Positions 49,618 through 57,441 of a stretch of 64,000 nt of DNA are shown here, one piece after another; position 1 is the stretch's first letter; each line of letters opens with the position of its first letter. Below the pieces are notes generated by a model. The model was not told the DNA's origin, made no database searches, and was given only the letters and a program-made list of their open reading frames with translations. Where the stretch lies: assembly GCF_021023135.1 (NCBI RefSeq), contig NZ_PGFV01000004.1, positions 248,001 to 312,000 of the forward strand, given 5' to 3'. This DNA comes from Brevibacterium sp. CCUG 69071 (GTDB taxonomy: Bacteria; Actinomycetota; Actinomycetes; Actinomycetales; Brevibacteriaceae). A program made the position numbers and the translations under genes.

Positions 49618-51081
49618 TCAGTCTTCGAGCGCCCGATCCTGCCGCTCTGCCCGCAGAGCGGCGGTGCTGAAGCGGGTGAATAGCCGTGAGGAATCGCTGG
49701 ACAGCGACAGCAGCACCGCAACCTGCATGGCGATCGTGGTCAGCGCGTACATGTTCGTCGCCAGGTCGCGGTCACCGGTGAAGTAGTTCGTCATCGACAC
49801 GATCACGGAGATCGTCGACAGCGTGAGGATCCACAGCCGCGCCCGGTTGCTGCCACGGAACACCGAGGCGGAGGCGATCACCTGGAGGCAGCCGATGAGC
49901 AGGCTGAGTCCGATGAGGATTCCGGCGGCGATGCTCGTGGCCGTCTCGTCACTGAGGGAGTCGATGTCCGAACTGTAGTCGGTGACCTCGGTGCGCAGAC
50001 CGTCCCAGTCAAGGACCGTGCTGAGAACATCCCACGCCTGGAAGAGGAGCAGAACCAACACGAGCGCGGCCCCGACGACCGTCTGCAGCGGCCGTTTGCG
50101 CCACAGGGTCTTCGTCACCTCGGAGACCGATCTCGATTCGGTGTAGATCTGGGTCGCGTCGAGGGCGAGCTCAAGACGGTCCGGGGAATCGGCTTCGTCG
50201 GCGACCACCTCGCCGACTTCGAGTATCGGCAGATCGCCGTCGGTGATGATCGCGTCCCCGCCGCCGTTGCGGGAGTGGTAGCCGGTCGAGAAGTCCTCGA
50301 TGTGCTCGACCCGGATCGACCGGTCCTGCCCGGTCACGGTGTCGACGATGTAGTCGCGTTCGACGTCGGTGTTCTCTTCGATCTTGTGAGTGAATTGGAG
50401 GGTGAAGAGCGAGATTCCGACGCTCTTGTCGTAGGTTCCGGCGGCCAGCCAGTCCGCCTGATGACCGCCGGGAAGCAGCCATCCGGTCGGACATTTCCAG
50501 AACCGGACGTGATGACGCTGCCCGGGGTCCCCATCGACCTCCTGCTGGTAGGCGAAGTCCTGCCGCCGACCGAACAGCAGCAGCGGGGACACCGGGGCCT
50601 GCGGGTAGCTGCGCCTGGTCACCGTCGAACGGATGATCTCCCAGGTCGACGCCGGAGTGATTCCATCGGCGAGGATCCACCCGGCGGCCTTCATGGCATG
50701 GTGGATCTGCGCCTCATCGCCCCGCCATGCCAGATTGACCGGATCCCCCAGCAGCCCGTCCGAGGTCCGCGTCCGCCCGATGAAGTAGTTGGGCACGTAG
50801 ATCTGCGACAGGATGCGGTGCAGCCTGGGCAGAGCGAGATAGGACACGACCGCCCAGAAGGCGAGCAGAGTGAGCACCTGCCACCAGCCGAGGCTGAACC
50901 CCTTGAGCAGGATGAGCAGCGCCAGCCAGGACGACGAGGCACCTCCGAAGAGGAAGAAGACGTAGTCGAGGACTCCGGTGACCGTGAAACGGTGGCGCCG
51001 ATAGACGAACGACTGTTTGTGTCGCCCTCGTCCCGCCGGGCCGCTGGGGCTCGGTTCCGGCGCCGTCGTTCCCGAAGTCAT
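49618..51081 (-). CDS. LssY C-terminal domain membrane protein
   Basis: A 487-residue protein. Two N-terminal membrane helices (about 35-80) precede a soluble LssY-type domain beginning DGLLGDPVNLAWRGDEAQIH, with AMKAAGWILADGIT and LLFGRRQDFAYQQEVDGDP, then the HVRFWKCP strand and TYDKSVGISLFTLQFTHKIE. Four more membrane helices follow (about 330-460). The LssY domain was named from Legionella; its activity is unknown. Tandem repeats lie just upstream of its start. Confidence 0.8.
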   Translation of the reverse strand: MTSGTTAPEPSPSGPAGRGRHKQSFVYRRHRFTVTGVLDYVFFLFGGASSSWLALLILLKGFSLGWWQVLTLLAFWAVVSYLALPRLHRILSQIYVPNYFIGRTRTSDGLLGDPVNLAWRGDEAQIHHAMKAAGWILADGITPASTWEIIRSTVTRRSYPQAPVSPLLLFGRRQDFAYQQEVDGDPGQRHHVRFWKCPTGWLLPGGHQADWLAAGTYDKSVGISLFTLQFTHKIEENTDVERDYIVDTVTGQDRSIRVEHIEDFSTGYHSRNGGGDAIITDGDLPILEVGEVVADEADSPDRLELALDATQIYTESRSVSEVTKTLWRKRPLQTVVGAALVLVLLLFQAWDVLSTVLDWDGLRTEVTDYSSDIDSLSDETATSIAAGILIGLSLLIGCLQVIASASVFRGSNRARLWILTLSTISVIVSMTNYFTGDRDLATNMYALTTIAMQVAVLLSLSSDSSRLFTRFSTAALRAERQDRALED

Positions 51082-51143
51082 GAGGAACAGTTTAGTGAGC
51101 GTTCCTCGCCCGCCGGAATGAGGAGAACCCGAATCACCCCGCC

Positions 51144-51243
51144 GAGGTGGTCGGGTGGCTCAATCGCGGAGGTGGTCGGGTGGCTGACTCACCTGGCGAG
51201 GTGGTCGGGTGGCTGACTCACCTGGCGAGGTGGTCGGGTGGCT
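51144..51243 (+). repeat. Tandem repeat with 29-bp period
   Basis: GAGGTGGTCGGGTGGCT occurs at 51144, 51169, 51198 and 51227. The last units are separated by TGACTCACCTGGC, giving an exact 29-base period; the first gap is 25. It lies between the LssY gene start and the end of the MerR-HEAT gene, both leftward. Confidence 0.85.
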
Positions 51244-51267
51244 GACCCGTCGAATTCGGCGGCTGAC

Positions 51268-52383
51268 TCACCCGTCGAAGTCGGGCGCCCGTCGGTCGCC
51301 TCGTCGTCGCTGCAGCGCCGCGGTCGCGGTCGCCGCCACTTCGCGGCTGCCGTCGGCGGCCAGTTCCGCGATGAAGTCGTCGACTTCGTGCCCCGGAATC
51401 TCCATGAGCACCTGGAGGACCCGAAAGCGTTCGACGGCATCGGGCGAGGAGGCGTGACGACGCAGTTCGGCCATGATCTGCCCCGGAATTTGCCGGCTCG
51501 AGCCCTGATCCTGTTCACCCAGGTCCTGGCCCTGCCCGGTGGCATCCGCACCGAGGATGACAAAGGCGGCGAGCGCCTCGGCGGCTTCGATGTCCTTGGG
51601 CCCGTCCATGGCCATGTCGAGCAGATCGGGCACCGCAGACGGGTCCCTCAGCTGGGCAAGAATGAGCGCCGAGGTGGTGCGCACCTCGAGGTCGGTGTCC
51701 CCCAGGACTGAGCGGAGAGCTGTCATGATCGTCGCGCGGCTCGCATCGTCGAGCTCGTCCGAGGGCGTATTCCTGCGGATCTCGTCCAAGGCGCGAACGG
51801 CGTTGCGACGAACATCGACAGCGGTCGAGTCCATCCCCTTCGCCAGGTGACGAACAGCGTCTGAGCCCGACTGGGCGAGCGCCCAGCGCATCGCCCCGGC
51901 GGCATTGAGAACGGTCTCGCTGAGCACCGCCGCCGAGAGCGATTCGACGGGCACGCTGCCGTCGACCCCGCTGCCCAATGCGGCCTTGTGGCGTTGGATG
52001 ACGTCACCGGATTCGAGGGACCGGAGAAGATCGATGGTGAGCAGCAGCGATTCTCCGTCGATGCCTCCGAGTTCGTCGATCTGCTCAAGGCGGCGGAGCA
52101 GTGCGCGTTCGGTGGCGATGCGCTCTTCGGACTGTGCGATGAGATCGCCGATCAGCCGGCCGGCGTCGAACTGGGGATCGTCGAGCACGGTGCCGGCTTC
52201 GGCCAAGCTCATTCCGAGTTTGCGCAGGCCTTCGATATGGAAGATCCGCCCGATGTCCTCGGCCGAATACTCTCGGTATCCGCTCGCGGTGCGGTCACTG
52301 GGCGAGATGAGACCGAGCGACTCATAGTGACGCAGCATTCTCGCGCTCACGCCGGAGCGTCTGGCCACTTCGCCGATCAGCAT
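51268..52383 (-). CDS. MerR-family regulator with HEAT-repeat effector half
   Basis: A 371-residue protein. Residues 1-70 are a MerR DNA-binding domain (MLIGEVARRSGVSARMLRHY, ESLGLISPSDRTASGYREYS, then DIGRIFHIEGLRKLGMSLAE), followed by the dimerising helix (about 85-120). From about 150 the protein is a chain of paired helices with HEAT-like spacing: VDVRRNAVRALDEI, DTDLEVRTTSALILAQLRDP, SAVPDLLDMAMDG, EAAEALAAFVILGA, GSREVAATATAAL. Usual MerR effectors are metal-binding loops or GyrI-like domains, so this fusion is unusual. It follows a stand-alone HEAT gene; the operator at 53251-53271 is its likely target. Confidence 0.85.
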   Translation of the reverse strand: MLIGEVARRSGVSARMLRHYESLGLISPSDRTASGYREYSAEDIGRIFHIEGLRKLGMSLAEAGTVLDDPQFDAGRLIGDLIAQSEERIATERALLRRLEQIDELGGIDGESLLLTIDLLRSLESGDVIQRHKAALGSGVDGSVPVESLSAAVLSETVLNAAGAMRWALAQSGSDAVRHLAKGMDSTAVDVRRNAVRALDEIRRNTPSDELDDASRATIMTALRSVLGDTDLEVRTTSALILAQLRDPSAVPDLLDMAMDGPKDIEAAEALAAFVILGADATGQGQDLGEQDQGSSRQIPGQIMAELRRHASSPDAVERFRVLQVLMEIPGHEVDDFIAELAADGSREVAATATAALQRRRGDRRAPDFDG

Positions 52384-52552
52384 TGCCAACTCTCTTCCCT
52401 GACTCTGTTGAGGGATCCGGGCCGCGGATGCACCCCTCTCGAGTATGCCGCACTCATCGACCGGAGGAAGGGGTCCGAAGCTGCGGTCGCTCCTGCACCG
52501 GGCTTGCCCCACCCGGCGCCGGAGCGGATGATCGACCCTTCCCGAAGTCGAT

Positions 52553-53221
52553 CTATGCCGTAGCCTCGGACCCCAGCGCGACCACCCGTTTGGCGTCGCT
52601 CAAGGCGTGAGCGAATCCGGCGTCGGGATCGTCATACATATCCCGGGTCACCATGGCGTGTGCCCGCACTGTGTCGTCCTCTGCAGACAGACTCTCATCG
52701 AGCACTGACACGAGATCGTCACCGAGGGTCACAAGCGCGCGACTGAGGCTCTTCTGCATCTCGATATCGCCGCGCCCCAGCTGTGTGACCAGATCGGCTG
52801 CCAATCTTTCGCGCGCCTCCCCCGGCACCAGAGCGGCGGCGGCTCGCCAGGCACTCCGGGCCACCTCGGCGTCGGAGTGGGCGATGAAGCGGGTGCCGCT
52901 GACAGCCGGGTCGAGGACCGCCCAGGCCCGAGGATCGCCGATCTTGGACAGCGTATGCAGGGCCTGGCTCTGCGCCTGGGGCCCATCGGAGTCGAGCTCG
53001 GCGATGAGGCGGGGCACGGTCGCTTCGGCGGGAAGTCGGGTGAGTGCCCAGGTCAGCATGTCGCGGACGAAGAAGTCGGGTTCGGTCCGGGATCGGCTGA
53101 TCAGCGCCTCGAGGTCGCTGACCTCGACGCGGGTGCCGATCGCCATTGCGGCCTGCAGGCGCTGCTGCGGATTCGACCCGGCCAGGGCTCGGGTCAGGTT
53201 CTGCTGCTGTGGATTGGTCAT
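52553..53221 (-). CDS. HEAT-repeat domain protein
   Basis: A 222-residue all-helical protein with HEAT/PBS-lyase-like repeats: NPQQRLQAAMAIG, EPDFFVRDMLTWALTRLPAE, ATVPRLIAELDSDGPQAQSQ, ALHTLSKIGDPRAWAVLDPA, DAEVARSAWRAAAAL, EDDTVRAHAMVTRDMYDDPD. AAGGAGGTGGAG gives an excellent ribosome site before ATG 53221. It is the first gene of a leftward pair with the MerR-HEAT regulator, 169 bases apart. Similar helical content in both suggests the two proteins interact or arose from one another. The binding partner is unknown. Confidence 0.85.
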   Translation of the reverse strand: MTNPQQQNLTRALAGSNPQQRLQAAMAIGTRVEVSDLEALISRSRTEPDFFVRDMLTWALTRLPAEATVPRLIAELDSDGPQAQSQALHTLSKIGDPRAWAVLDPAVSGTRFIAHSDAEVARSAWRAAAALVPGEARERLAADLVTQLGRGDIEMQKSLSRALVTLGDDLVSVLDESLSAEDDTVRAHAMVTRDMYDDPDAGFAHALSDAKRVVALGSEATA

Positions 53222-53250
53222 GGTCTCCACCTCCTTGATCATCAGTGAAG

Positions 53251-53271
53251 ACCTTGACAGTGTGTCAAGGT
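53251..53271 (-). promoter_or_regulatory. MerR-type operator in the HEAT gene promoter
   Basis: Perfect nine-base arms ACCTTGACA (53251-53259) and TGTCAAGGT (53263-53271) with a three-base centre. On the minus strand TTGACC (53274-53269) can serve as -35. A 19-base spacer then leads to TTCACT (53249-53244). The dyad thus fills an over-long spacer, the hallmark of MerR-activated promoters. Confidence 0.75.
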
Positions 53272-53322
53272 CAAGCGCGGTGCGGCCGTCAAGCTTCCGC
53301 CCCGGTCTGTAGGCTCCGGAAT

Positions 53323-53967
53323 ATGGACAAGATCGATCCGAAGAAGTCGATGCTCGGCTATCGCGCCAAGCGCGGGGAATTCGAGACCCTCGAACTGCCC
53401 GCGCGGCAGTATCTGATGATCGACGGGCATGGTGATCCGAATTCCTCACCCGAGTTCACTTCGGCCGTCGAATCCCTCTATCCGCTGGCCTACGGTCTCA
53501 AATTCCTCAGCAAGCGCGAGCTCGAACGCGACTATGTCGTTCCCCCGCTCGAAGCGCTGTGGTGGGCAGACGACATGTCTGCCTTCACAACTGCCAGAGA
53601 CAAGTCGCGCTGGGACTACACGCTCATGCTCCTCGTTCCCGACTGGCTCAGCGGCGACGATGTCGATCGGGTCACCGACACACTGCGAGAAAAGAAGAGG
53701 GCACAGGCGCAGACAACGACGCCCCGCCTCGGCGAGATCCGCCTGGAACAGCTCCGGGAAGGCACCTGCATCCAGACCCTGTACATCGGACCCTTCGACG
53801 CCGAGGCGGAAGTCCTCGCCCGGCTGCACGACGAGGTCGTTCCCCAGAGCGGATTCGAGTTGGCCGGGAAACATCACGAGATCTATCTCAGCGATTTCCG
53901 ACGGGTCGCCCCTGAGCGGCTGCGAACGATCCTGCGCCAACCGGTCGTCCGGGTCGAGGGCGGGTGA
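53323..53967 (+). CDS. GyrI-like domain-containing protein
   Basis: A 214-residue protein of the stand-alone GyrI-like (SOUL/BmrR ligand-domain) type: MDKIDPKKSMLGYRAKRGEF, then LPARQYLMIDGHGDPNSSPE, PPLEALWWADDMSAFTTARD, TPRLGEIRLEQLREGTCIQT, then GPFDAEAEVLARLHDEV and a terminal GKHHEIYLSDFRRVAPERLR. Family members bind, and some hydrolyse, small electrophilic or cationic compounds. As separate domains they often form the effector half of MerR regulators. Here it is divergent from the HEAT/MerR-HEAT pair and about 50 bases from the operator, so the same regulator may control it. Confidence 0.86.
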   Translation: MDKIDPKKSMLGYRAKRGEFETLELPARQYLMIDGHGDPNSSPEFTSAVESLYPLAYGLKFLSKRELERDYVVPPLEALWWADDMSAFTTARDKSRWDYTLMLLVPDWLSGDDVDRVTDTLREKKRAQAQTTTPRLGEIRLEQLREGTCIQTLYIGPFDAEAEVLARLHDEVVPQSGFELAGKHHEIYLSDFRRVAPERLRTILRQPVVRVEGG

Positions 53968-53993
53968 TGCCGGTCGAGATCAGGTGAGGGGAA

Positions 53994-54215
53994 TCAGCCT
54001 CCGCTCGACCAGCCGCCGGTCGTCGGAGCGGTCGTGCTCGAGGTGGGCTGGGGGTCGGCGGCATCGGGATCACTCGAGCTCCGATCACCGACGACGAGCA
54101 CCGCGACGATCGCGACCACGATGCCGGCCAGGCCCAGCGCGAACATGATGACGGCGGCCAGCGCACAACCGACCAGAGGGCTTCGCTGAGGGCGACGTCG
54201 GGAGTAGAAAGGCAT
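53994..54215 (-). CDS. Small single-helix membrane protein
   Basis: Seventy-three residues: a basic N-terminus RRRPQRSP, one membrane helix (ALAAVIMFALGLAGIVVAIV) and a short Ser/Thr/Pro tail ending GGWSSGG, likely outside. No family is recognised. It is convergent with the GyrI-like gene and divergent from the lysozyme-like gene. Confidence 0.55.
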   Translation of the reverse strand: MPFYSRRRPQRSPLVGCALAAVIMFALGLAGIVVAIVAVLVVGDRSSSDPDAADPQPTSSTTAPTTGGWSSGG

Positions 54216-54276
54216 GGTTCGAGCCTATGAGAACTCGGCGGATCGCGACGTCGGCGGAGGGTGCAGGGTTGACACA

Positions 54277-54293
54277 TCACGGAACTTCCGTGA
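54277..54293. promoter_or_regulatory. Perfect 17-bp palindrome in a divergent promoter region
   Basis: TCACGGAAcTTCCGTGA, an eight-base inverted repeat with a single central base, lies three bases after a TTGACA (54269-54274) and 69 bases before the lysozyme-like gene. It looks like a repressor operator; the protein that would bind it is not evident. Confidence 0.45.
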
Positions 54294-54361
54294 CCGTTCT
54301 GTGACAAAAGGCACGGCGTGGGTACATTGAGCCTTAAGTTTGTTGCAGTATCGTTATATTC

Positions 54362-54949
54362 ATGCCTCGACAGACACGACACCGCAAGGGCCGCCGGTCC
54401 ATGCTCGTTGGTGCCCTGATCGGCCTCGGGGCAGCAGTGACGGCACTCGCCGTGGCGGCGGTCATCATTGTCAACTCACCGGTCTCATTCGGATCCACGA
54501 AGATCAGGCAGATGCAGATGGCCTCGGTCAACCAGCTCAATGAACAGCAGATCGACAACGCCCGACTCATCATCGGCGTCGGGCGCGGCGGGGGGTTCGA
54601 CGACGAGGCGATCAGGATTGCGCTGATGACTGCCCTGCAGGAATCGTCGCTGCGCAACCTCGACTCCGGTGACCGCGACTCGATCGGGCTGTTCCAGCAG
54701 CGCCCTTCCCAGGGCTGGGGCGAACCGCATCGACTCAACGACCCGGTCTATGCCTCCAAGTCGTTCTACGGCATCAACCCGGATATCGAGAATCCCGGCC
54801 TTGAGCAGATCGACGGGTGGCACAGGATGAGCCCCACCGAGGCGGCCCAGGCCGTGCAGCGCTCGGCCCTGCCCGACGCCTACGCACAGTGGGAGACCCT
54901 GGCCGATGACCTCATCGGGTCACAGAACGACGTCGAAGCGCTGAGCTGA
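54362..54949 (+). CDS. Membrane-anchored lysozyme-like cell-wall protein
   Basis: A 195-residue protein. A basic start and one membrane helix (LVGALIGLGAAVTALAVAAV) place the rest outside. Residues 60-160 contain QQIDNARLIIGVGRGGGFDD, then EAIRIALMTALQESSLRNLD with the probable catalytic Glu, and SIGLFQQRPSQGWGE, as in actinobacterial lysozyme-superfamily domains found in peptidoglycan hydrolases. The TATCGT (54349-54354) before ATG 54362 may act as a -10 for a leaderless message. The next gene begins directly at its stop, so the two form an operon. Confidence 0.75.
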   Translation: MPRQTRHRKGRRSMLVGALIGLGAAVTALAVAAVIIVNSPVSFGSTKIRQMQMASVNQLNEQQIDNARLIIGVGRGGGFDDEAIRIALMTALQESSLRNLDSGDRDSIGLFQQRPSQGWGEPHRLNDPVYASKSFYGINPDIENPGLEQIDGWHRMSPTEAAQAVQRSALPDAYAQWETLADDLIGSQNDVEALS

Positions 54950-56008
54950 GTGGTGACGACGAACCGACCGATCCTGCCCGCAAAGGTATGCGTCCCGCCC
55001 GCAAAAGCATACGCGGCGACAGCGCTGGCGGTCGGCATCGGCCTGTCCATCAGCGGGTGCACTCTGCTTCCGGACAAGGCCGGGCACGCCGACGGCCCCT
55101 ATCCGCAGACCATCGACTCGCCCTTCGGCGCCACGACGATCGAGGACCAGCCGAAGACGGTCGCCGTGACCAGTTCGACCGACCTCGACATCGCCCTGGC
55201 ACTCGGCGCCGACCCGGTGATCGCACCCGCAGACACCGCCACGGCCGCCGACGACTCCGAGACGGGCACAGACTCCGACTCACAGCTGAGCCCCTGGGCG
55301 AGTCAGAAGATCGAGGACGAGAGTCTCGATTCCCCGCAGACCTATGACGGCGCGAAAGGCCCCGACCTTGAGGCCATCAAGTCTGCGAACCCGGACATCA
55401 TCCTCGCCACCGGCCTCAGCGACGCAGAGAAGCACTTCGACGACCTCCCGGACATCGCCCCGGTCGTCGCCTCCGACGAGACCGACTCATGGACGGATCG
55501 CACGGCGGCCGTGGCCACCGCCCTCAACCGCGCGGATGAGGCCAAGAGCGCGGTCAGCAAGGTCACCGACCGGGCCGAGGACGTCGCCTCTCATCACCTC
55601 GAATTCGAGGACACCACCTATGCTCTGGCCGATGTCCGCAAGGACTCCATCGACTATCTCTCCTTCGAGGGCAGCGACACCAGCTTCTTCGACAACCTCG
55701 GACTGTTCCCCGACTCGGCCGCACAGGAGTACTCGGCGAAGAAGCATTCGGTGACCAAGGACGAGGTCGACGATCTCGACGCCGACATCCTGCTCATCCA
55801 CTTCCCCGACAGCGGGCAGGGACTGCTCGACGAGTCCGAGCTCGCCGACCCCTTCTACCGCGAGGTTCCGGTCATCCGCGGTAAGCACTACAGCGTCCTC
55901 GACGACGATGCTTACACCGCGCTGACGAACCTGTCACCGCTGAGCTGCGACTGGCTGCTCGAGAACATCCCCGACGAATTGGGCAAGGCCGAACAGGGCA
56001 CACCCTGA
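54950..56008 (+). CDS. Siderophore/metal-type ABC transporter substrate-binding lipoprotein
   Basis: A 352-residue class III binding protein. The signal peptide ends in lipobox LSISGC with Cys37. Then PFGATTIEDQPKTVAVTSST, DLDIALALGADPVIAP, DLEAIKSANPDIILATGLSD, and the C-terminal ALTNLSPLSCDWLLENIPDE follow the FepB/FhuD pattern. An acidic insertion (about 100-115) is present. GTG 54950 follows the previous stop with no gap. No permease or ATPase is adjacent, so it must work with components encoded elsewhere. An ArsR-type metal sensor gene follows, hinting at a metal link. Confidence 0.87.
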   Translation: MVTTNRPILPAKVCVPPAKAYAATALAVGIGLSISGCTLLPDKAGHADGPYPQTIDSPFGATTIEDQPKTVAVTSSTDLDIALALGADPVIAPADTATAADDSETGTDSDSQLSPWASQKIEDESLDSPQTYDGAKGPDLEAIKSANPDIILATGLSDAEKHFDDLPDIAPVVASDETDSWTDRTAAVATALNRADEAKSAVSKVTDRAEDVASHHLEFEDTTYALADVRKDSIDYLSFEGSDTSFFDNLGLFPDSAAQEYSAKKHSVTKDEVDDLDADILLIHFPDSGQGLLDESELADPFYREVPVIRGKHYSVLDDDAYTALTNLSPLSCDWLLENIPDELGKAEQGTP

Positions 56009-56100
56009 CGAGTTCCCGCCCGGGTTCCAAGCAGCCGAGAGCCCGAGCATACGCTCACCTCAGTTGCTTCGCCGACACCGTTCTCCGGTAATCTCTGTTC

Positions 56101-56460
56101 ATGGCCTCCACTGAAGATCCCGCTCCGGTCACCGCCGCAGTCGAACAGCTCCTGCGCAACCCCGAGGACAATCTTGAGGCCATCACCGAGACCGCCGACC
56201 TGTTCAAGGCACTCGCCACACCGTCGCGGCTGAAGATGCTGCTCGTCCTCGCCCACGGGGAAGCCACCGTCACACACATCGTCGAATCCACGGAGCTGTC
56301 CCAGCCCCTGGTGTCCCAGCACCTGAAGTTCCTCCGCGGCCTCCACCTCGTCGGGGTCAATCGAGTCGGGCGTGAGGCCTATTATTCGCTCAAGGATGAT
56401 CACGTCGCCCACATTATCCTCGACGCCCTCGCTCACACCGTCGAAGGCCACGAGCACTGA
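56101..56460 (+). CDS. ArsR/SmtB-family metal-sensing repressor
   Basis: A 119-residue winged-helix repressor: DLFKALATPSRLKMLLVLAH, then the recognition helix STELSQPLVSQHLKFLRGLH and wing GREAYYSLKD. The alpha-5 helix has Asp99, His101, His112 and Glu115, the spacing of the SmtB zinc site (Asp, His, His, Glu), so a zinc-type sensor is likely. The alpha-3N cysteines of arsenic or cadmium sensors are absent. It follows the binding-protein gene by 92 bases and may regulate it. Confidence 0.88.
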   Translation: MASTEDPAPVTAAVEQLLRNPEDNLEAITETADLFKALATPSRLKMLLVLAHGEATVTHIVESTELSQPLVSQHLKFLRGLHLVGVNRVGREAYYSLKDDHVAHIILDALAHTVEGHEH

Positions 56461-56463
56461 TCC

Positions 56464-57441
56464 TCACCGGCGCTTCCGCAGCGCCTCCGGCCCACCACCG
56501 ACGACCCACACGATAGCGGCGACGAGCACCGCCCCGATCCACTGCGCCGGCTGCAGCCTCTCTCCGGCGATGAACGACCCCAGTACCACCGCTGACAAGG
56601 GCTGGAGCAGCATGAGCGCGGCGGTCCTCGGCACCGGCACCAAGGGACTCGACACGCTCAGCAGCACCCACGACAGGGCCTGACCGCAGACCGCGAGCGC
56701 GAGCATCCACGCCCAGCCGTCCCAGCCGAGGTCGAAGTCGAGACCGCCCAGTCCGATGCCCGCAATCGCCGTCATCACCGCGGCGGCGATCGTGCCGACC
56801 TCGACCGGGGCGATCACGAAGCGCGGTGCCAGGCGGCGGCACTGGTGTATGCCGAAGATGTAGACGCCGTAGAGGATCCCGGACAAGATCCCGAAGATCG
56901 CGCCCCTAGTCGGATTCGCAGCCGCGGCATCCGCGCCGAAGACTCCCCCGGTCAGCAGCATGCCGACGATCATGATCGGGATGCAGCCGATGAACAGCCA
57001 GCCGGGTCGCGAACCCCCGAAGACCCAGACCAGCGTGGGGAAGACGATGACCTGGACACTGATGAGCACGGTTGAGACACCGAGACCGGCATCGAGGACG
57101 CTCTGTGCCCACAGCACGTAGTCGAGCCCGAGCGCGGCACCCGAGACGGCGGCGAGGAGCACCGCCTTCGCAGGGAGTCGGCCGAACCTCCGCAGCTCCC
57201 GGTAGGCCAACGGCGCGAGAACGAGGACCGCGATCCAGCAGCGCAGGAACGCTGCGGTCGGGGCGGTCGCCTCGGCGAGGATGACGAACAGGCCGGCCGA
57301 TCCTAGGAGCACGGCCGCGACGATAACGCCGAGCGTCGGCAGGGCCCCGCCGTTTCCCGTCTCCTCCGCGGTTGGAGGTCGGTTGTCCGGCGGGACTCCC
57401 GGTGGGACTTCCGCCGGACCTGCTCCGCCCGGATCGCTCAT
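56464..57441 (-). CDS. EamA/DMT family transporter
   Basis: A 325-residue protein. After a Pro-rich N-terminus (1-33) there are ten membrane helices in two EamA halves: LGVIVAAVLLGSAGLFVILA, AAFLRCWIAVLVLAPLAYRE, then GAIFGILSGILYGVYIFGIH and ALMLLQPLSAVVLGSFIAGE. Such carriers export amino acids or other metabolites. Its ATG overlaps the aminotransferase stop (57438-57441), so the two are one operon and the substrate could be an amino-acid derivative. Confidence 0.88.
   Translation of the reverse strand: MSDPGGAGPAEVPPGVPPDNRPPTAEETGNGGALPTLGVIVAAVLLGSAGLFVILAEATAPTAAFLRCWIAVLVLAPLAYRELRRFGRLPAKAVLLAAVSGAALGLDYVLWAQSVLDAGLGVSTVLISVQVIVFPTLVWVFGGSRPGWLFIGCIPIMIVGMLLTGGVFGADAAAANPTRGAIFGILSGILYGVYIFGIHQCRRLAPRFVIAPVEVGTIAAAVMTAIAGIGLGGLDFDLGWDGWAWMLALAVCGQALSWVLLSVSSPLVPVPRTAALMLLQPLSAVVLGSFIAGERLQPAQWIGAVLVAAIVWVVGGGPEALRKRR

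Noticed and set aside
51144..51243. Regularly spaced repeats taken as a possible CRISPR array
   Set aside because: The spacer parts are 12 bases and nearly identical; there are no unique spacers and no cas genes. It is a plain tandem repeat.
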